Origin: Rossellomorea sp. y25
Lineage (GTDB): Bacteria > Bacillota > Bacilli > Bacillales > Bacillaceae_B
DNA: 64,000 nucleotides
Assembly (NCBI RefSeq): GCF_038049935.1
Contig: NZ_CP145886.1
Coordinates: 3,829,001-3,893,000, forward strand
Direction: 5' to 3'
Shown: in pieces, positions 7,341 to 16,733 of the stretch
Layout of the letters: each line of letters begins with the position of its first letter
How positions within the stretch are numbered: the first letter of the stretch is position 1
The notes under the pieces: generated by a model
Told to the model about the DNA's origin: nothing
The model's database searches: none
The model's input: the letters and a program-made list of their open reading frames with translations, nothing else
Made by a program: the position numbers and the translations under genes

Positions 7341-8846
7341 ATGTTTCCATTCTTTAAGAACAAGAAAAACGCCGATAACACGAAGAAAAAACAGACCTAC
7401 GAAAACTTTAAGCAAGAAGCTGAGAAATCGGCTGACTATAAACAAGCCTTTTATCAAAACCCTTATACAGGGACCAAATTCAGTTTGCATTTCATTACCA
7501 CTCTGATTGATGGAAAGATTCTGCAGGAGGATGTTCTCCCCTCCCTGCTTTCAAAAGATTTTCACTCCTTTGATGACCTAAAAACCTTGGTTCCTGTATT
7601 GGATATTCAAATTTCAAAAGATGAAGCGGATATCGAACAGAAGCTTTTTAATGGGTACACATTATTAACGATGGATGCCTCCAACCGGAAATTTGCCTTC
7701 ATTGCAACGAAAAATGAAATGGGTAGAAAAGTTTCTCAACCAGAAGTGGAATTCAGTGTGGTTGGTCCGAAAGAAGCCTTTGTTGAATCTCTCAGTGACA
7801 ACCTTAACCTGCTCCGCAAACGTCTCCCAATTAAAGAGCTGTTAGTGGAAGAATTCAACATTGGAAAACTGACACACACGAGAGTCGCTTTAGTCTATCT
7901 TGATGGATTAGTAGATGAAGCGAATGTGAATACGTTGCGTCAACGTTTGCGATCCGTGGATTTTGATCAAATCATGGATAGTTCATTTATTGAACAGCTC
8001 ATTGCCGATAATAGCAATTCCCCTTTCCCCCAGTTATTGGATTCAGAACGACCAGATCGAGTCGCTTCTGTACTGGTGGAAGGGAAGGTGGCCGTGATGG
8101 TGGATGGATCGCCTCACGCATTGATTGGACCCACGACCCTTGTTGAGTTCTTTAATGCCTATGAGGATTACTTCCTGAATTTCTCGATTGCTTCATTCCT
8201 CCGTCTAGTGCGTGTTTTCGCAGTAGCATTCTCGATATTGATTACACCCGTATATGTTGCTGCGTTGACGTATCATTATGAACTTATCCCAAAGGATTTA
8301 ATGGCCACTCTTGTCACATCCAGACAAGAAATTCCTTTGCCTCCTATATTAGAGGCGTTATTTCTCGAATTAACGATTGAATTATTGCGCGAGGCAGGAG
8401 CGCGCCTTCCAACCAAAGTTGGTCAAACCATCGGTATCGTTGGGGGGATCGTGATCGGGACTGCATCCGTTGAGGCAGGGATCACGAGTAACGTCCTGCT
8501 CATTTTAGTTGCCCTTGCTGCGCTTGCTTCCTTTACGACTCCCGTGTACCGCATGGGCAATACGATCCGCTTGCTCCGATTCCCCTTCTTGTTGTTCGCA
8601 CAACTTTGGGGATTATTAGGAATCGTTTTCTGCTTCTGCTTGCTTATGGGACATCTCTTACAATTAACCTCCCTGGGCAGACCGTTCCTGGAGCCACTCT
8701 ATCCACCGAGAATGAAGGATCTGAAAGACGCTCTGATCCGGTTCCCTTTTAGTAAACAAGCAGGTCGTCCAGAATATTTAAGAACAAAAAAACCATACAG
8801 GTTCCGTCCATCGGAAGGAAAGAAAAAGCTAGATATAGATGAATAA
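7341..8846 (+). CDS. GerA-family spore germinant receptor subunit A
   Basis: 501-residue A subunit of a germinant receptor in the inner spore membrane. A large hydrophilic N-terminal domain (about residues 1-285) is followed by several membrane segments (FSIASFLRLVRVFAVAFSI, VGGIVIGTASVEAGITSNVL) with the family motif EAGARLPTKVGQTIGIVGG. It is first in an A-B-C operon, the arrangement of gerA, gerB and gerK. The germinant cannot be inferred. Expression in the forespore (sigma-G) is expected from the family; I did not find a convincing promoter. Confidence 0.92.
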   Translation: MFPFFKNKKNADNTKKKQTYENFKQEAEKSADYKQAFYQNPYTGTKFSLHFITTLIDGKILQEDVLPSLLSKDFHSFDDLKTLVPVLDIQISKDEADIEQKLFNGYTLLTMDASNRKFAFIATKNEMGRKVSQPEVEFSVVGPKEAFVESLSDNLNLLRKRLPIKELLVEEFNIGKLTHTRVALVYLDGLVDEANVNTLRQRLRSVDFDQIMDSSFIEQLIADNSNSPFPQLLDSERPDRVASVLVEGKVAVMVDGSPHALIGPTTLVEFFNAYEDYFLNFSIASFLRLVRVFAVAFSILITPVYVAALTYHYELIPKDLMATLVTSRQEIPLPPILEALFLELTIELLREAGARLPTKVGQTIGIVGGIVIGTASVEAGITSNVLLILVALAALASFTTPVYRMGNTIRLLRFPFLLFAQLWGLLGIVFCFCLLMGHLLQLTSLGRPFLEPLYPPRMKDLKDALIRFPFSKQAGRPEYLRTKKPYRFRPSEGKKKLDIDE

Positions 8847-8863
8847 AGGTCGGAGGTGATCAG

Positions 8864-9952
8864 ATGCAAACCATTCCAGATAGAAGAAAAATATCCCCTT
8901 TCCTTGTTTTCTTTCTCATTCATTCCATTCAAGTCGGGGCAGGGGTTCTTGGGTTCCAACGAATCATTTCCATGAATGCGGGGTATGATGGATGGATTTC
9001 TGTTATCCTGGCAGGTATCCTTACTCATGTTCTCATGTTCCTTATGTACCTTATTTTAGGTAAATCTGGAGGGGACCTTGTATCTGCTCATACTTTGGTT
9101 TTCGGGAAGTGGATTGGTAATATATTTAATTTATTATTCGCTCTCTATTTTAGCCTGCTGGTCATAACGATTATGAGGACGTATATCGAGGTGTTGCAAG
9201 TATGGATGTATCCCCGATTAAGTACGTTTATGTTTGCGTTGTTCTTCTTGATTCTTGTCTACTATATTGTGAATGGGGGAGTCCGTACCATTGCAGGTAC
9301 AGCATTTTTTGGAACTGTGCTGCCCAGTTATCTGATTTTAACCTTTGCGTTTACGTTTAAATACGCAGATTTCCGAAATATTTTACCAGTATTTGATCAC
9401 ACCATCAAAGATATATTGATTTCCACAAAAAATATGTCACTTACCTATCTGGGATACGAATCCATACTGATGCTCTATCCCTATATTAAAGATGCGAAAA
9501 AGTCTCAAAAATATGCTCATTGGGGGTTAATTACAACAACGATAATATACACCCTGATTGCCATTATTTCTTTTGCATTTTTCAGTCAAAAGCAATTAGA
9601 AAAGACTGTCTGGGCCACCCTTTCCATGTGGAAGATCGTTGAAATGCCCTTTGTTGAACGTTTTGAATATATCGGTATCGCCAATTGGTGCTTAGTGATT
9701 CTGCCCAACGTGTGCATCTCTCTCTGGTGTGCCAGCAGGATCATTAAGCGAATGACTCCTTTGAGACATCGTCATGCACTGATCATTATTTGTATCCTCT
9801 GTCTATGCGTCTTAACTTTTATCACTGACAGAAAACAGGTTAATTTCTTGAATACGGTTTCAGGACAAATCGGTTTTTATTTCAACTTTTTTTACATACC
9901 TGCTCTCTTAGTACTGGTGACTATCATGAAGAAGGTGAGACAAAAACAATGA
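8864..9952 (+). CDS. GerAB-family spore germination permease-like subunit B
   Basis: 362-residue integral membrane protein of the APC-like GerAB family, with about ten hydrophobic segments (start KISPFLVFFLIHSIQVGAGV). The B subunit binds amino-acid or related germinants in characterised receptors. Ribosome site CGGAGGTGA precedes the ATG; the stop overlaps the start of the C-subunit gene as ATGA, so the operon is translationally coupled. Confidence 0.92.
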   Translation: MQTIPDRRKISPFLVFFLIHSIQVGAGVLGFQRIISMNAGYDGWISVILAGILTHVLMFLMYLILGKSGGDLVSAHTLVFGKWIGNIFNLLFALYFSLLVITIMRTYIEVLQVWMYPRLSTFMFALFFLILVYYIVNGGVRTIAGTAFFGTVLPSYLILTFAFTFKYADFRNILPVFDHTIKDILISTKNMSLTYLGYESILMLYPYIKDAKKSQKYAHWGLITTTIIYTLIAIISFAFFSQKQLEKTVWATLSMWKIVEMPFVERFEYIGIANWCLVILPNVCISLWCASRIIKRMTPLRHRHALIIICILCLCVLTFITDRKQVNFLNTVSGQIGFYFNFFYIPALLVLVTIMKKVRQKQ

Positions 9953-11046
9953 AACAACTTTCCTTGATCATATTACTCATTTGTTCTCTGTTCCTATCTG
10001 GATGTGTAGAAAAGGAAATTCTTGACGATTTATATGTTGAAACCGGAAAAGCCTATGATTATGGAGGAGAGAATAAAATAAGAGGGACAGCCCTGTTCCC
10101 CATTTATTTATCCGATAAATCCATCCAAAACGGAACGCTGTCTGCAGAAGCATCATCCACTCGGGAAGTGTTGGAGAAATTAGAAAGAAGGGCGCAACAG
10201 CCCCTTGTAAGAGGAAGCTTGGATGTCGTGTTGATAGGAGAAAAACTGGCCAAAAAAGGCATTATCGATATTGGAGACTCCCTGCAAAGAGACGCCAGTG
10301 TTGGGGCAAGGGTATATATAACGGTAACCGAAGGCGAAGCAGGGGAACTCATCAAAGGGAACTATGGCTTAAGAGGAAATGGAACGTATCTTTCTAACTT
10401 GATCACCCACAATATCACCCGAAGGGAATTGCCGGAAACAAATCTACATTTATTTCTATTCGACTATTTTCAAGAAGGACAGACACCGTATCTCCCCATA
10501 TTAAAGAAGCTAACGAATGAAAGTGTAGCCATTACAGGTGTTGCCCTCTTCGATAAAGACAAAATGGTCAAAAAGATTCCCGCTGAGGAAATGTTCTTCT
10601 TTAAATTATTAGTGGATAAACTTGCTGAAGGAAGCCATGTCATCAAAATGGGGAAAAAGCCTGGCGCTGCCGAAAAAACGGTTGAGGCTTCTGTAACGAG
10701 TCTAATCACTAAGCACAAAATTATGATTAAACATAAAGCTGATCCTGTTGAAGTGACAATGAGAATCAAGGTTAGGGGAATTGTCAGAGAGTATACCGGA
10801 AAAAAATTGACACCTGATAAAGTGGGAGAAGTTGAGAAAAAAATGGAAAAGGATATAGAAGAAACGTGCTTAGCCATGCTGAAGGAGTTTCAGGAATTAG
10901 GCATCGACCCTGTAGGCATCGGACAAAATCAAAAACATGGAGTACGTGGCTTCGATATTAAGGAATGGGAAGGAAGCATCTACCCCAGGGTGAAATTCAA
11001 TGTGGAGGCAAATGTAAAGATATTAGAGGCCGGTACTGTGGAATAA
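9949..11046 (+). CDS. GerAC-family spore germination lipoprotein subunit C
   Basis: 365-residue lipoprotein with signal peptide and lipobox LFLSGC, then the GerAC domains (GGENKIRGTALFPIYLSDKS; later MLKEFQELGIDPVGIGQ). Third member of the germinant receptor complex, anchored to the outer face of the spore inner membrane by lipidation via GerF/Lgt. It overlaps the B-subunit gene by 4 bp and ends at a strong terminator. Confidence 0.92.
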   Translation: MKQLSLIILLICSLFLSGCVEKEILDDLYVETGKAYDYGGENKIRGTALFPIYLSDKSIQNGTLSAEASSTREVLEKLERRAQQPLVRGSLDVVLIGEKLAKKGIIDIGDSLQRDASVGARVYITVTEGEAGELIKGNYGLRGNGTYLSNLITHNITRRELPETNLHLFLFDYFQEGQTPYLPILKKLTNESVAITGVALFDKDKMVKKIPAEEMFFFKLLVDKLAEGSHVIKMGKKPGAAEKTVEASVTSLITKHKIMIKHKADPVEVTMRIKVRGIVREYTGKKLTPDKVGEVEKKMEKDIEETCLAMLKEFQELGIDPVGIGQNQKHGVRGFDIKEWEGSIYPRVKFNVEANVKILEAGTVE

Positions 11047-11053
11047 TAGCAAG

Positions 11054-11089
11054 AGAAAGGCTCCCCTGGGCGGGAGCCTTTCTTTTTTA
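11054..11089 (+). terminator. Terminator of ger operon
   Basis: 12-bp stem AGAAAGGCTCCC / GGGAGCCTTTCT followed by TTTTTT; it may also serve the convergent oxidoreductase gene. Confidence 0.9.
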
Positions 11090-12127
11090 ACTCAGATAAA
11101 TAACACGTTTACTTTCCGCGCTATCTTTACATGCTTCAATCAATTCTATCACGCCTAAAGCATCTTCAGGTTTTACAGGAAGAGATTTGCTCTCTCTTAA
11201 TGTCTTATATATCCCTTTGTAGTATTGAGTATAATCTCCCTTTTCAGAAGGAATGACTTCTGAGGTCACTTCGTCATCAGAAATGGTTGTCAACGTACCC
11301 CAGTTTTCTTCATCTTCCATACCCCAATCTTCAATAAGAGGATTTTTCTCAGCTTTTAAATCATCTTCCTGACGATCCATTCCGTGCTTCACGAAGCTTC
11401 CTTTTACTCCATGAACCTGATATCGCGGTCCTGGATCAAGGACGATAGAACGAGAGTACAACTGCACCCTCAATACGTCATACCCGAGTGTAATGTGGAA
11501 ATAATCTTCCGCTTTTTCCGGATTTCTTTGTGGAAACACATCTGCCTGCACCCAATGTGGTGTACCAAACAGGGCCAGTGCTTGATCCAGGAGGTGTGAG
11601 CCCAAGTCATATAGCACACCGGCTCCCTCGATTTTATTTTCTTTCCAACGGTCTTTAATAGTCGGGCGGAAACGGTCGAAGTGGGCTTCATATGTATAGA
11701 TTTGTCCTAGAGCTTCTTCTTGGAGTAATTTTTGGATGGTTAAAAAGTCGGCATCCCATCGTCGGTTATGGAAGACAGAAAGATGCAAGCCTCTCTCTTT
11801 CGCTAAAGCTATCAGCTCTTTTCCTTCGACACTATTCGTCACAAATGGCTTCTCTACCACGACATGTTTATCAGCTAGTAAAGCCTGCTTAATCATGGCA
11901 TAGTGAAGATGGTTCGGCGTTGTGATCACCACTAATTCGATGTCTTGTTGAAGTAAATCTTCAAGGGACGACACCACTGTTGTACCCTCAATGTCTTTCA
12001 ACACTTTCTCTTCATCAGATGAAAGCACCGCTTCAATATGAAACTCCTCCAAATGTGAGAGTAACGGGCGATGAAAACTTTGTCCTGAAAAACCGTATCC
12101 TACTAATCCAACTTTGATCGGTTGCAT
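11087..12127 (-). CDS. Gfo/Idh/MocA-family NAD(P)-dependent oxidoreductase
   Basis: 346-residue sugar or cyclitol dehydrogenase-like protein. The N-terminal Rossmann motif is GLVGYGFSGQSFHRPLL and the catalytic-domain motif is VVVEKPFVTN with the EKP lysine. Length and order (Rossmann fold, then the beta-sheet domain) are normal. I place the start at the ATG at 12125-12127, preceded by AAAGGTGA; an upstream extension of 84 codons is open but runs through the thioredoxin gene's promoter. Substrate unknown. Confidence 0.85.
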   Translation of the reverse strand: MQPIKVGLVGYGFSGQSFHRPLLSHLEEFHIEAVLSSDEEKVLKDIEGTTVVSSLEDLLQQDIELVVITTPNHLHYAMIKQALLADKHVVVEKPFVTNSVEGKELIALAKERGLHLSVFHNRRWDADFLTIQKLLQEEALGQIYTYEAHFDRFRPTIKDRWKENKIEGAGVLYDLGSHLLDQALALFGTPHWVQADVFPQRNPEKAEDYFHITLGYDVLRVQLYSRSIVLDPGPRYQVHGVKGSFVKHGMDRQEDDLKAEKNPLIEDWGMEDEENWGTLTTISDDEVTSEVIPSEKGDYTQYYKGIYKTLRESKSLPVKPEDALGVIELIEACKDSAESKRVIYLS

Positions 12128-12197
12128 AATGTCACCTTTTTCTTTCAAAATGTATTCCCATATTATCATGTACAAGTTCAGACGAAAAATGATTCGT

Positions 12198-12227
12198 TTT
12201 ACAATTGATTGTTTGTTTGTATAAAAT
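12198..12227 (+). promoter_or_regulatory. Sigma-A promoter of the thioredoxin-like gene
   Basis: -35 TTTACA (12198-12203) and -10 TAAAAT (12222-12227), 18-bp spacing; an overlapping TATAAA gives 16 bp. Confidence 0.5.
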
Positions 12228-12251
12228 AATGTAGAAAGGGAGGTTAACAAC

Positions 12252-12566
12252 ATGCAATCAATCAAAAACAAAGAAACCTTTGAAGATTTAATCACTTCGG
12301 CAGAGCCGGTGATCGTGAAATTCCATGCAGACTGGTGTCCTGACTGCCGTCGTATGGATATGTTCATTGATGAGATCATGGAAGAGTTCGGTCAATATAA
12401 ATGGTACGACATTAATAAAGACGAATTTCCTGAAATCGCCGAAAAATATGACGTCATGGGCATCCCCAGCCTGCTGGTTTACAAAAACGGCGAAAAAATC
12501 GCTCACCTGCACAGCGCCAACGCCAAAACACCAGAACAGGTAACAGAATTCCTTGGCGCACTATAA
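12252..12566 (+). CDS. Thioredoxin-family protein with WCPDC active site
   Basis: 104-residue cytoplasmic thioredoxin-fold protein. The redox motif is C29-P-D-C32 instead of the CGPC of TrxA, and the cis-proline loop is MGIPSLLVYKNGE. It resembles B. subtilis YdbP. It is expected to carry out thiol-disulfide exchange with an unknown partner. GGGAGG precedes the ATG; single-gene transcription unit ending in a GGGACGGACC-type hairpin. Confidence 0.85.
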   Translation: MQSIKNKETFEDLITSAEPVIVKFHADWCPDCRRMDMFIDEIMEEFGQYKWYDINKDEFPEIAEKYDVMGIPSLLVYKNGEKIAHLHSANAKTPEQVTEFLGAL

Positions 12567-12571
12567 TCCAG

Positions 12572-12605
12572 AGGTCCGTCCCCGTTTATGCAGAGGGACG
12601 GACCT
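12572..12605 (+). terminator. Terminator hairpin of the GGGACGGACC family, copy 1
   Basis: AGGTCCGTCCC pairs with GGGACGGACCT across a 12-nt loop. The same 11-bp arms recur at 32403 and 40083, with single arms at 39991 and 43151. Confidence 0.7.
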
Positions 12606-12628
12606 TTCATTTAAGTCACCTCAAACCA

Positions 12629-14053
12629 TTAATTGATATTCCCCTTTCCATCTACATAAACGGTTTGAATAATCGTTCTCTGAAATTTGTTTCCCTCCTG
12701 GGTTTCTCCTTCTATATCGATGGTGATGTTATGGACTCCTTCTTCAAATTCAGCTAAAGGCAAAGAAGATAGATCTTCAGTTGTAATGAGGGTGGTTTGC
12801 TTTTTGTTTCCGCTCTTCATTGGGATATGGTGAATGGTATATGTTTTCTTCACAGGTTTGTCGAGTATATTCCATGAACCCATTAAAGATTCTCCATCAC
12901 CCGTCAATTGATTCCCTCCTTTACTAACCCCTTTCTGAAACAGAATGGTCAGCATGTATTTTTCACTTTGACTATTATGTGCCCTCATTTCCCACTGTCC
13001 CAAAAGGGGCTTGGAAATGATAATGGAATGATGATAAGCGCCTGGGAAAAAGCCTGTCGCATCTTCCGTAATCATGAACTGTTTATACACTTGCCCGTTC
13101 GGACTAATGAGCTCATAGAGCGTAAACTGTTGATCACTGATCCAGTCCACCGAGATTTTCTCTACCTCTTCCTCGACAGAAAATTTCTCCACTCCAATAC
13201 CCATAAATGCCCCGCCTCTATGGAGGACCGATGTTTCTCCCTCTTTTGCATGCTCGCTCACGGCAGCATAGGATATCTCTTGCACCTCTTCTGTTAAGAG
13301 ATCCTTTAAATAAGGGAAGATCTCCCCGCCCTCTTTTATCGTCGTATGAGACCAATCCCGGACCTGCACCTCACCCCCATACGGAAGGCGTGAACTTGTT
13401 ACCAGAACCGCTCCATCACTTTGTCCAAATCGGCTTAAGTATAACCCGCCCCAAAACAATTCAGAATTCACCCCTCCCCATCCTGTACCACCGAATGTAT
13501 AGAATGGGGTGGCTTTGGCGAGATCAAGTTCGTCCGTCTGGGAACGAAAAGATTTCATATATCCCGTTTGCAAGGAGAACACGGCATTATTTTTACTCTT
13601 TAAAGCATCCGTTAACCAGCCGGCCCATTTACTATAGGCAAGGTCTGCAAGCTCTGATCCATGATGAGGAGACGAAAGAGTGATGACTCTCTCTACATAG
13701 GGTCCGGCACCATAATGAACCAATGCGGTTTGAACATCGATCCCTCCCTTACTATGCCCCACAACCACTACCTTCCTCTTAAAATAGTCGTAAATCTCAC
13801 GAAGCTTCCCCTCTAAAATCTGCCCATTTTTCCACATATCTTCGTCTGGATGCAAATCAATGAAAACGGCTTGGTGCCCATATTTCCGTGTGAATTCCTG
13901 TAGATCGTTTTCTCTAATCCACGTGTCTGATGAGGCATGAATTCCATGAATAAATAAAATCGGATAGCCCTCCGACCCTTCTGCCATTTCATCCACAAAC
14001 CACCTGCCCGGTATTCCAGACGCATTCTTCATCCCTTCCATTTTCTCATGCAA
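12629..14053 (-). CDS. Lipase-like alpha/beta hydrolase with C-terminal accessory domain
   Basis: 474-residue serine hydrolase. The oxyanion segment is PILFIHGIHASSDTW, the nucleophile elbow is GHSKGG (Ser101) and LSSPHHGSELADLAYSKW follows, all as in bacterial lipases and PGAP1-like hydrolases. The region after about residue 290 is predicted beta-rich (SVDWISDQQFTLYELISPNG), possibly Ig-like. No signal peptide is visible, which is unusual for a Bacillus lipase. GGGAGG lies 11 nt before the ATG. Substrate unknown. Confidence 0.75.
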   Translation of the reverse strand: MHEKMEGMKNASGIPGRWFVDEMAEGSEGYPILFIHGIHASSDTWIRENDLQEFTRKYGHQAVFIDLHPDEDMWKNGQILEGKLREIYDYFKRKVVVVGHSKGGIDVQTALVHYGAGPYVERVITLSSPHHGSELADLAYSKWAGWLTDALKSKNNAVFSLQTGYMKSFRSQTDELDLAKATPFYTFGGTGWGGVNSELFWGGLYLSRFGQSDGAVLVTSSRLPYGGEVQVRDWSHTTIKEGGEIFPYLKDLLTEEVQEISYAAVSEHAKEGETSVLHRGGAFMGIGVEKFSVEEEVEKISVDWISDQQFTLYELISPNGQVYKQFMITEDATGFFPGAYHHSIIISKPLLGQWEMRAHNSQSEKYMLTILFQKGVSKGGNQLTGDGESLMGSWNILDKPVKKTYTIHHIPMKSGNKKQTTLITTEDLSSLPLAEFEEGVHNITIDIEGETQEGNKFQRTIIQTVYVDGKGNIN

Positions 14054-14212
14054 TTCTATTACCTCCCTCTAGATTCCTATCTTCATTATCGTTTAGAAGA
14101 ATCAAAATATCAGCAGGAATGTTAAATATAGGCATATAGATACAAGCTCCATGTTCGCAGTGCATCTTATCCAGAAGTCCAGTTTCATAATTTGTCATCA
14201 ATACGATAAACT

Positions 14213-14249
14213 AAAAAAAATCCAGGCGCGTTCATGCGCCTGGATTTTT
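14213..14249 (-). terminator. Terminator of yciC-like gene
   Basis: Stem AAAATCCAGGCGC / GCGCCTGGATTTT; on the reverse strand it is followed by a run of eight T residues. It lies 7 bp after the yciC stop. Confidence 0.85.
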
Positions 14250-14256
14250 CCATCTA

Positions 14257-15447
14257 TTAAACTTCCACTGTAAAAGCAGGGATCGGGTCTTTAAATCCAG
14301 TCCAATCCTCTGTCATTTCTTTTTCTGTTAGCAAGCAGCTATCCAATGACTGCTCGATTTCTTCCCTGTTCATCTCAAGACCGATAAACACGATTTCATT
14401 CATTCGATCCCCATAAACAGGGTCCCATTTCTCTGCTAATTCCACTTCTTCAGCAAGGATTTCTTTTCTCTCATCTTCAGGATAAGCAGCTACCCATTCC
14501 CCTGCTCCCTGGATGATGATCGATGGGCCTGCCTGGGACAATAAGCCCGTCATGTCGTTACGGGTCGGCAGCCAAAAGAAGCCCTTTGCACGCACGATGT
14601 CTACCGGCCAATCCTCCATCCAAGCCATGAAACGTTCTGGGTGAAAAGGCTTGTTACGGCGATAGACAAAAGAAGAAATTCCATATTCCTCAGTCTCGGG
14701 TGTATGTTCTTCTTGTAATTCTTTTATCCACCCGGCTGCCTGGCTTGCTTTTTCAAAATCGAATAGTCGGGTGTTCAGTACGTAATCTAATGAAATCTTA
14801 GAATGTGAGGTTTCGATGATTCTCGCTTCCGGGTTCAACTTATGAAGAACAGCTTTTAATTCTATTACATCCACTTCTTCCACTAAGTCTATTTTATTTA
14901 ACACAATCACATTCGCAAACTCTATTTGATCAATCAGCAAATCCACTACTTCCCTTGTATCCCCTTCGTCTGTTGCCTCAGAGCGATCCAGCAACGTTTC
15001 ACCACTTGCAAAATCATGCCAGAATCGATTGGCATCCACAACCGTCACCATTGTATCCAGTCTTGTGTTTCTTGTTAAATCAATGTCCATCTCCTCATCC
15101 ATATATGTGAATGTTTGAGCTACAGGAATCGGTTCCGAGATCCCGGTAGACTCGATCACAATATAATCGATATTCCCCTGATCGACCAATCGCTGGACTT
15201 CTATCATTAAATCTTCCCTTAAGGTGCAGCAAATACAACCATTTTGAAGCTCGACTAGTTTTTCTTCTGTTCTAGTGAATCCGCCACTCTTCACGAGGGA
15301 CGCATCGATATTCACTTCACTCATATCATTCACAATAACCGCTATTCGCTTATCTTCCCGATTATGTAAAATATGATTTAATAATGTCGTCTTGCCTGAT
15401 CCTAAATAACCGCTTAATACTGTTACTGGTACTTTCATAATAAACAT
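14257..15447 (-). CDS. yciC: YciC/CobW-family zinc metallochaperone GTPase
   Basis: 396-residue P-loop GTPase. Walker A GYLGSGKT is at 13-20, the metal-binding CICC motif at 72-75 and the NKID base-recognition motif follows. Very similar to B. subtilis YciC (also called ZagA), a zinc-starvation protein that delivers zinc to client enzymes. A Zur box with 14 of 15 matches lies 17 bp upstream. The start is uncertain by three codons: MFIMKVP at 15447 (close to GGAG) or the internal ATG at MKVP. Terminator directly downstream. Confidence 0.9.
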   Translation of the reverse strand: MFIMKVPVTVLSGYLGSGKTTLLNHILHNREDKRIAVIVNDMSEVNIDASLVKSGGFTRTEEKLVELQNGCICCTLREDLMIEVQRLVDQGNIDYIVIESTGISEPIPVAQTFTYMDEEMDIDLTRNTRLDTMVTVVDANRFWHDFASGETLLDRSEATDEGDTREVVDLLIDQIEFANVIVLNKIDLVEEVDVIELKAVLHKLNPEARIIETSHSKISLDYVLNTRLFDFEKASQAAGWIKELQEEHTPETEEYGISSFVYRRNKPFHPERFMAWMEDWPVDIVRAKGFFWLPTRNDMTGLLSQAGPSIIIQGAGEWVAAYPEDERKEILAEEVELAEKWDPVYGDRMNEIVFIGLEMNREEIEQSLDSCLLTEKEMTEDWTGFKDPIPAFTVEV

Positions 15448-15463
15448 TCATCTCCTTTTAAAT

Positions 15464-15478
15464 TCGAAATCATTACGA
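15464..15478. promoter_or_regulatory. Zur box A
   Basis: TCGAAATCATTACGA differs from the Zur consensus TCGTAATNATTACGA only at position 4. It lies between the yciC-like start and the stop of the upstream flavoprotein gene. Confidence 0.8.
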
Positions 15479-15479
15479 T

Positions 15480-16637
15480 TTAAGTTGTATGGTTCACTAT
15501 TCTTTCTGCTGCTTTCCTTGCACCTGAAATATTACGCGAGGGCGGCCCGATTTCTAACTCAGCCAGTGGTCCCGTAACAAATAAATGATTACACCATGAC
15601 AAGTCCTCTTTCACTATCGGAAAACCACATTTCGCACACGCTAACTTTTCTTTTTGAATGAGTTTTTGCAGCCAGTCCACTTTCATGACCTCTCTTGAAA
15701 ATCCGGTGGCAAATAGTATCGTCTTTGCTTTTACACTCGACTCTGCCTTCGTTAAATGCAGTATAATCTCATCGCCTAATACATCCCATGATTGGATTTC
15801 ATCTTGGATAAAGGTGAACGTGTTGCTTCGTTTCAAATTTCTCAACTTATTAGCTAATTCACTTGGCATAGACCCTTTATGACGGGCATGATCAATGACC
15901 TCTCTTCTGTGTTCGTACCTGTGAATATTTACAAATCCATTCATGTATTTAGGTCCAAGCCAGCCTGGATCACTATCAAAATCGTTTACTCTATAAGGGT
16001 GACGGGCTATTTGATATACATGTCCGGGGAATTGTTTGCTTAGCTTAACCACCATGTGGGCAGCGGAGATCCCTCCACCTATCACGACGATTGGTGGCTC
16101 TATTCTCAGAAGGGACTCAGCAAATAAATGTCCAACTTGTTTTGGGCGTGACGCAACAAGAGCACTTCCCCAAGAGGGATAAGCCAATTTATTATTCATT
16201 CCCGTTGCAATCACAATGTTATTCCCATGAAAATGGTCCAAACTACTGGTTCTTACTATCCAACCGTTATCTCCTTTCTCAACGTGGTCCACCTTTCCCT
16301 GAAACCAGGCTTTAGATATTTTTATTCCTTCCAAGACAGCGTTACTATGCTGATTGAATAGAGTAAGAGCCGGCCGCTTATATGGTCCGTAGAAATTTTC
16401 TCCTCCACCCTTCTTAAAGGATTTCAGACTAAATGGATGTGTATCCAAATGGTGGACAAAAGGTGAACGCAAATACGGCATGTCAATTAAACCAGTCAGC
16501 CTTTTCCATTTAAATAATGGCCCTGGGTAAGGATCAATTACACATATCTTATGAATTGGCACCTTTTTCTTTTTCACAAGATACGTAGCCACGGTGCATC
16601 CATGGATACCTCCACCGATTATGATCCATTCATACAT
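15480..16637 (-). CDS. FAD/NAD(P)-binding oxidoreductase under a Zur-type operator
   Basis: 385-residue flavoprotein with an N-terminal FAD dinucleotide motif (IIGGGIHGCTVATYL), a second NAD(P) motif (VVIGGGISAAHM) and an ATG-type motif (LFATGFS), the plan of N-hydroxylating and related class B flavin monooxygenases. A CAKCGFP segment near residue 335 may bind metal. A Zur-like box lies about 30 bp upstream and yciC follows, so induction in zinc starvation is likely. I know of no characterised function. Alternative: a SidA/IucD-like monooxygenase acting in metallophore chemistry. Confidence 0.75.
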   Translation of the reverse strand: MYEWIIIGGGIHGCTVATYLVKKKKVPIHKICVIDPYPGPLFKWKRLTGLIDMPYLRSPFVHHLDTHPFSLKSFKKGGGENFYGPYKRPALTLFNQHSNAVLEGIKISKAWFQGKVDHVEKGDNGWIVRTSSLDHFHGNNIVIATGMNNKLAYPSWGSALVASRPKQVGHLFAESLLRIEPPIVVIGGGISAAHMVVKLSKQFPGHVYQIARHPYRVNDFDSDPGWLGPKYMNGFVNIHRYEHRREVIDHARHKGSMPSELANKLRNLKRSNTFTFIQDEIQSWDVLGDEIILHLTKAESSVKAKTILFATGFSREVMKVDWLQKLIQKEKLACAKCGFPIVKEDLSWCNHLFVTGPLAELEIGPPSRNISGARKAAERIVNHTT

Positions 16638-16666
16638 ATTCTCACCACCTGATTATGCCTATTAAA

Positions 16667-16681
16667 ACGAAATAATTACGA
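16667..16681. promoter_or_regulatory. Zur box B
   Basis: ACGAAATAATTACGA matches TCGTAATNATTACGA at 12 of 14 defined positions; it lies 30 bp upstream of the flavoprotein start. Confidence 0.65.
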
Positions 16682-16733
16682 TTTATTGATTATGAGAGAA
16701 TCCTTACTTACATAAAAGTAAGGATTCTTTCGT

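Noticed and set aside
12128-12379. 84-codon upstream extension of the Gfo/Idh/MocA gene
   Set aside because: No family similarity, overlaps the divergent thioredoxin gene and its promoter; a good ribosome site precedes ATG 12127.
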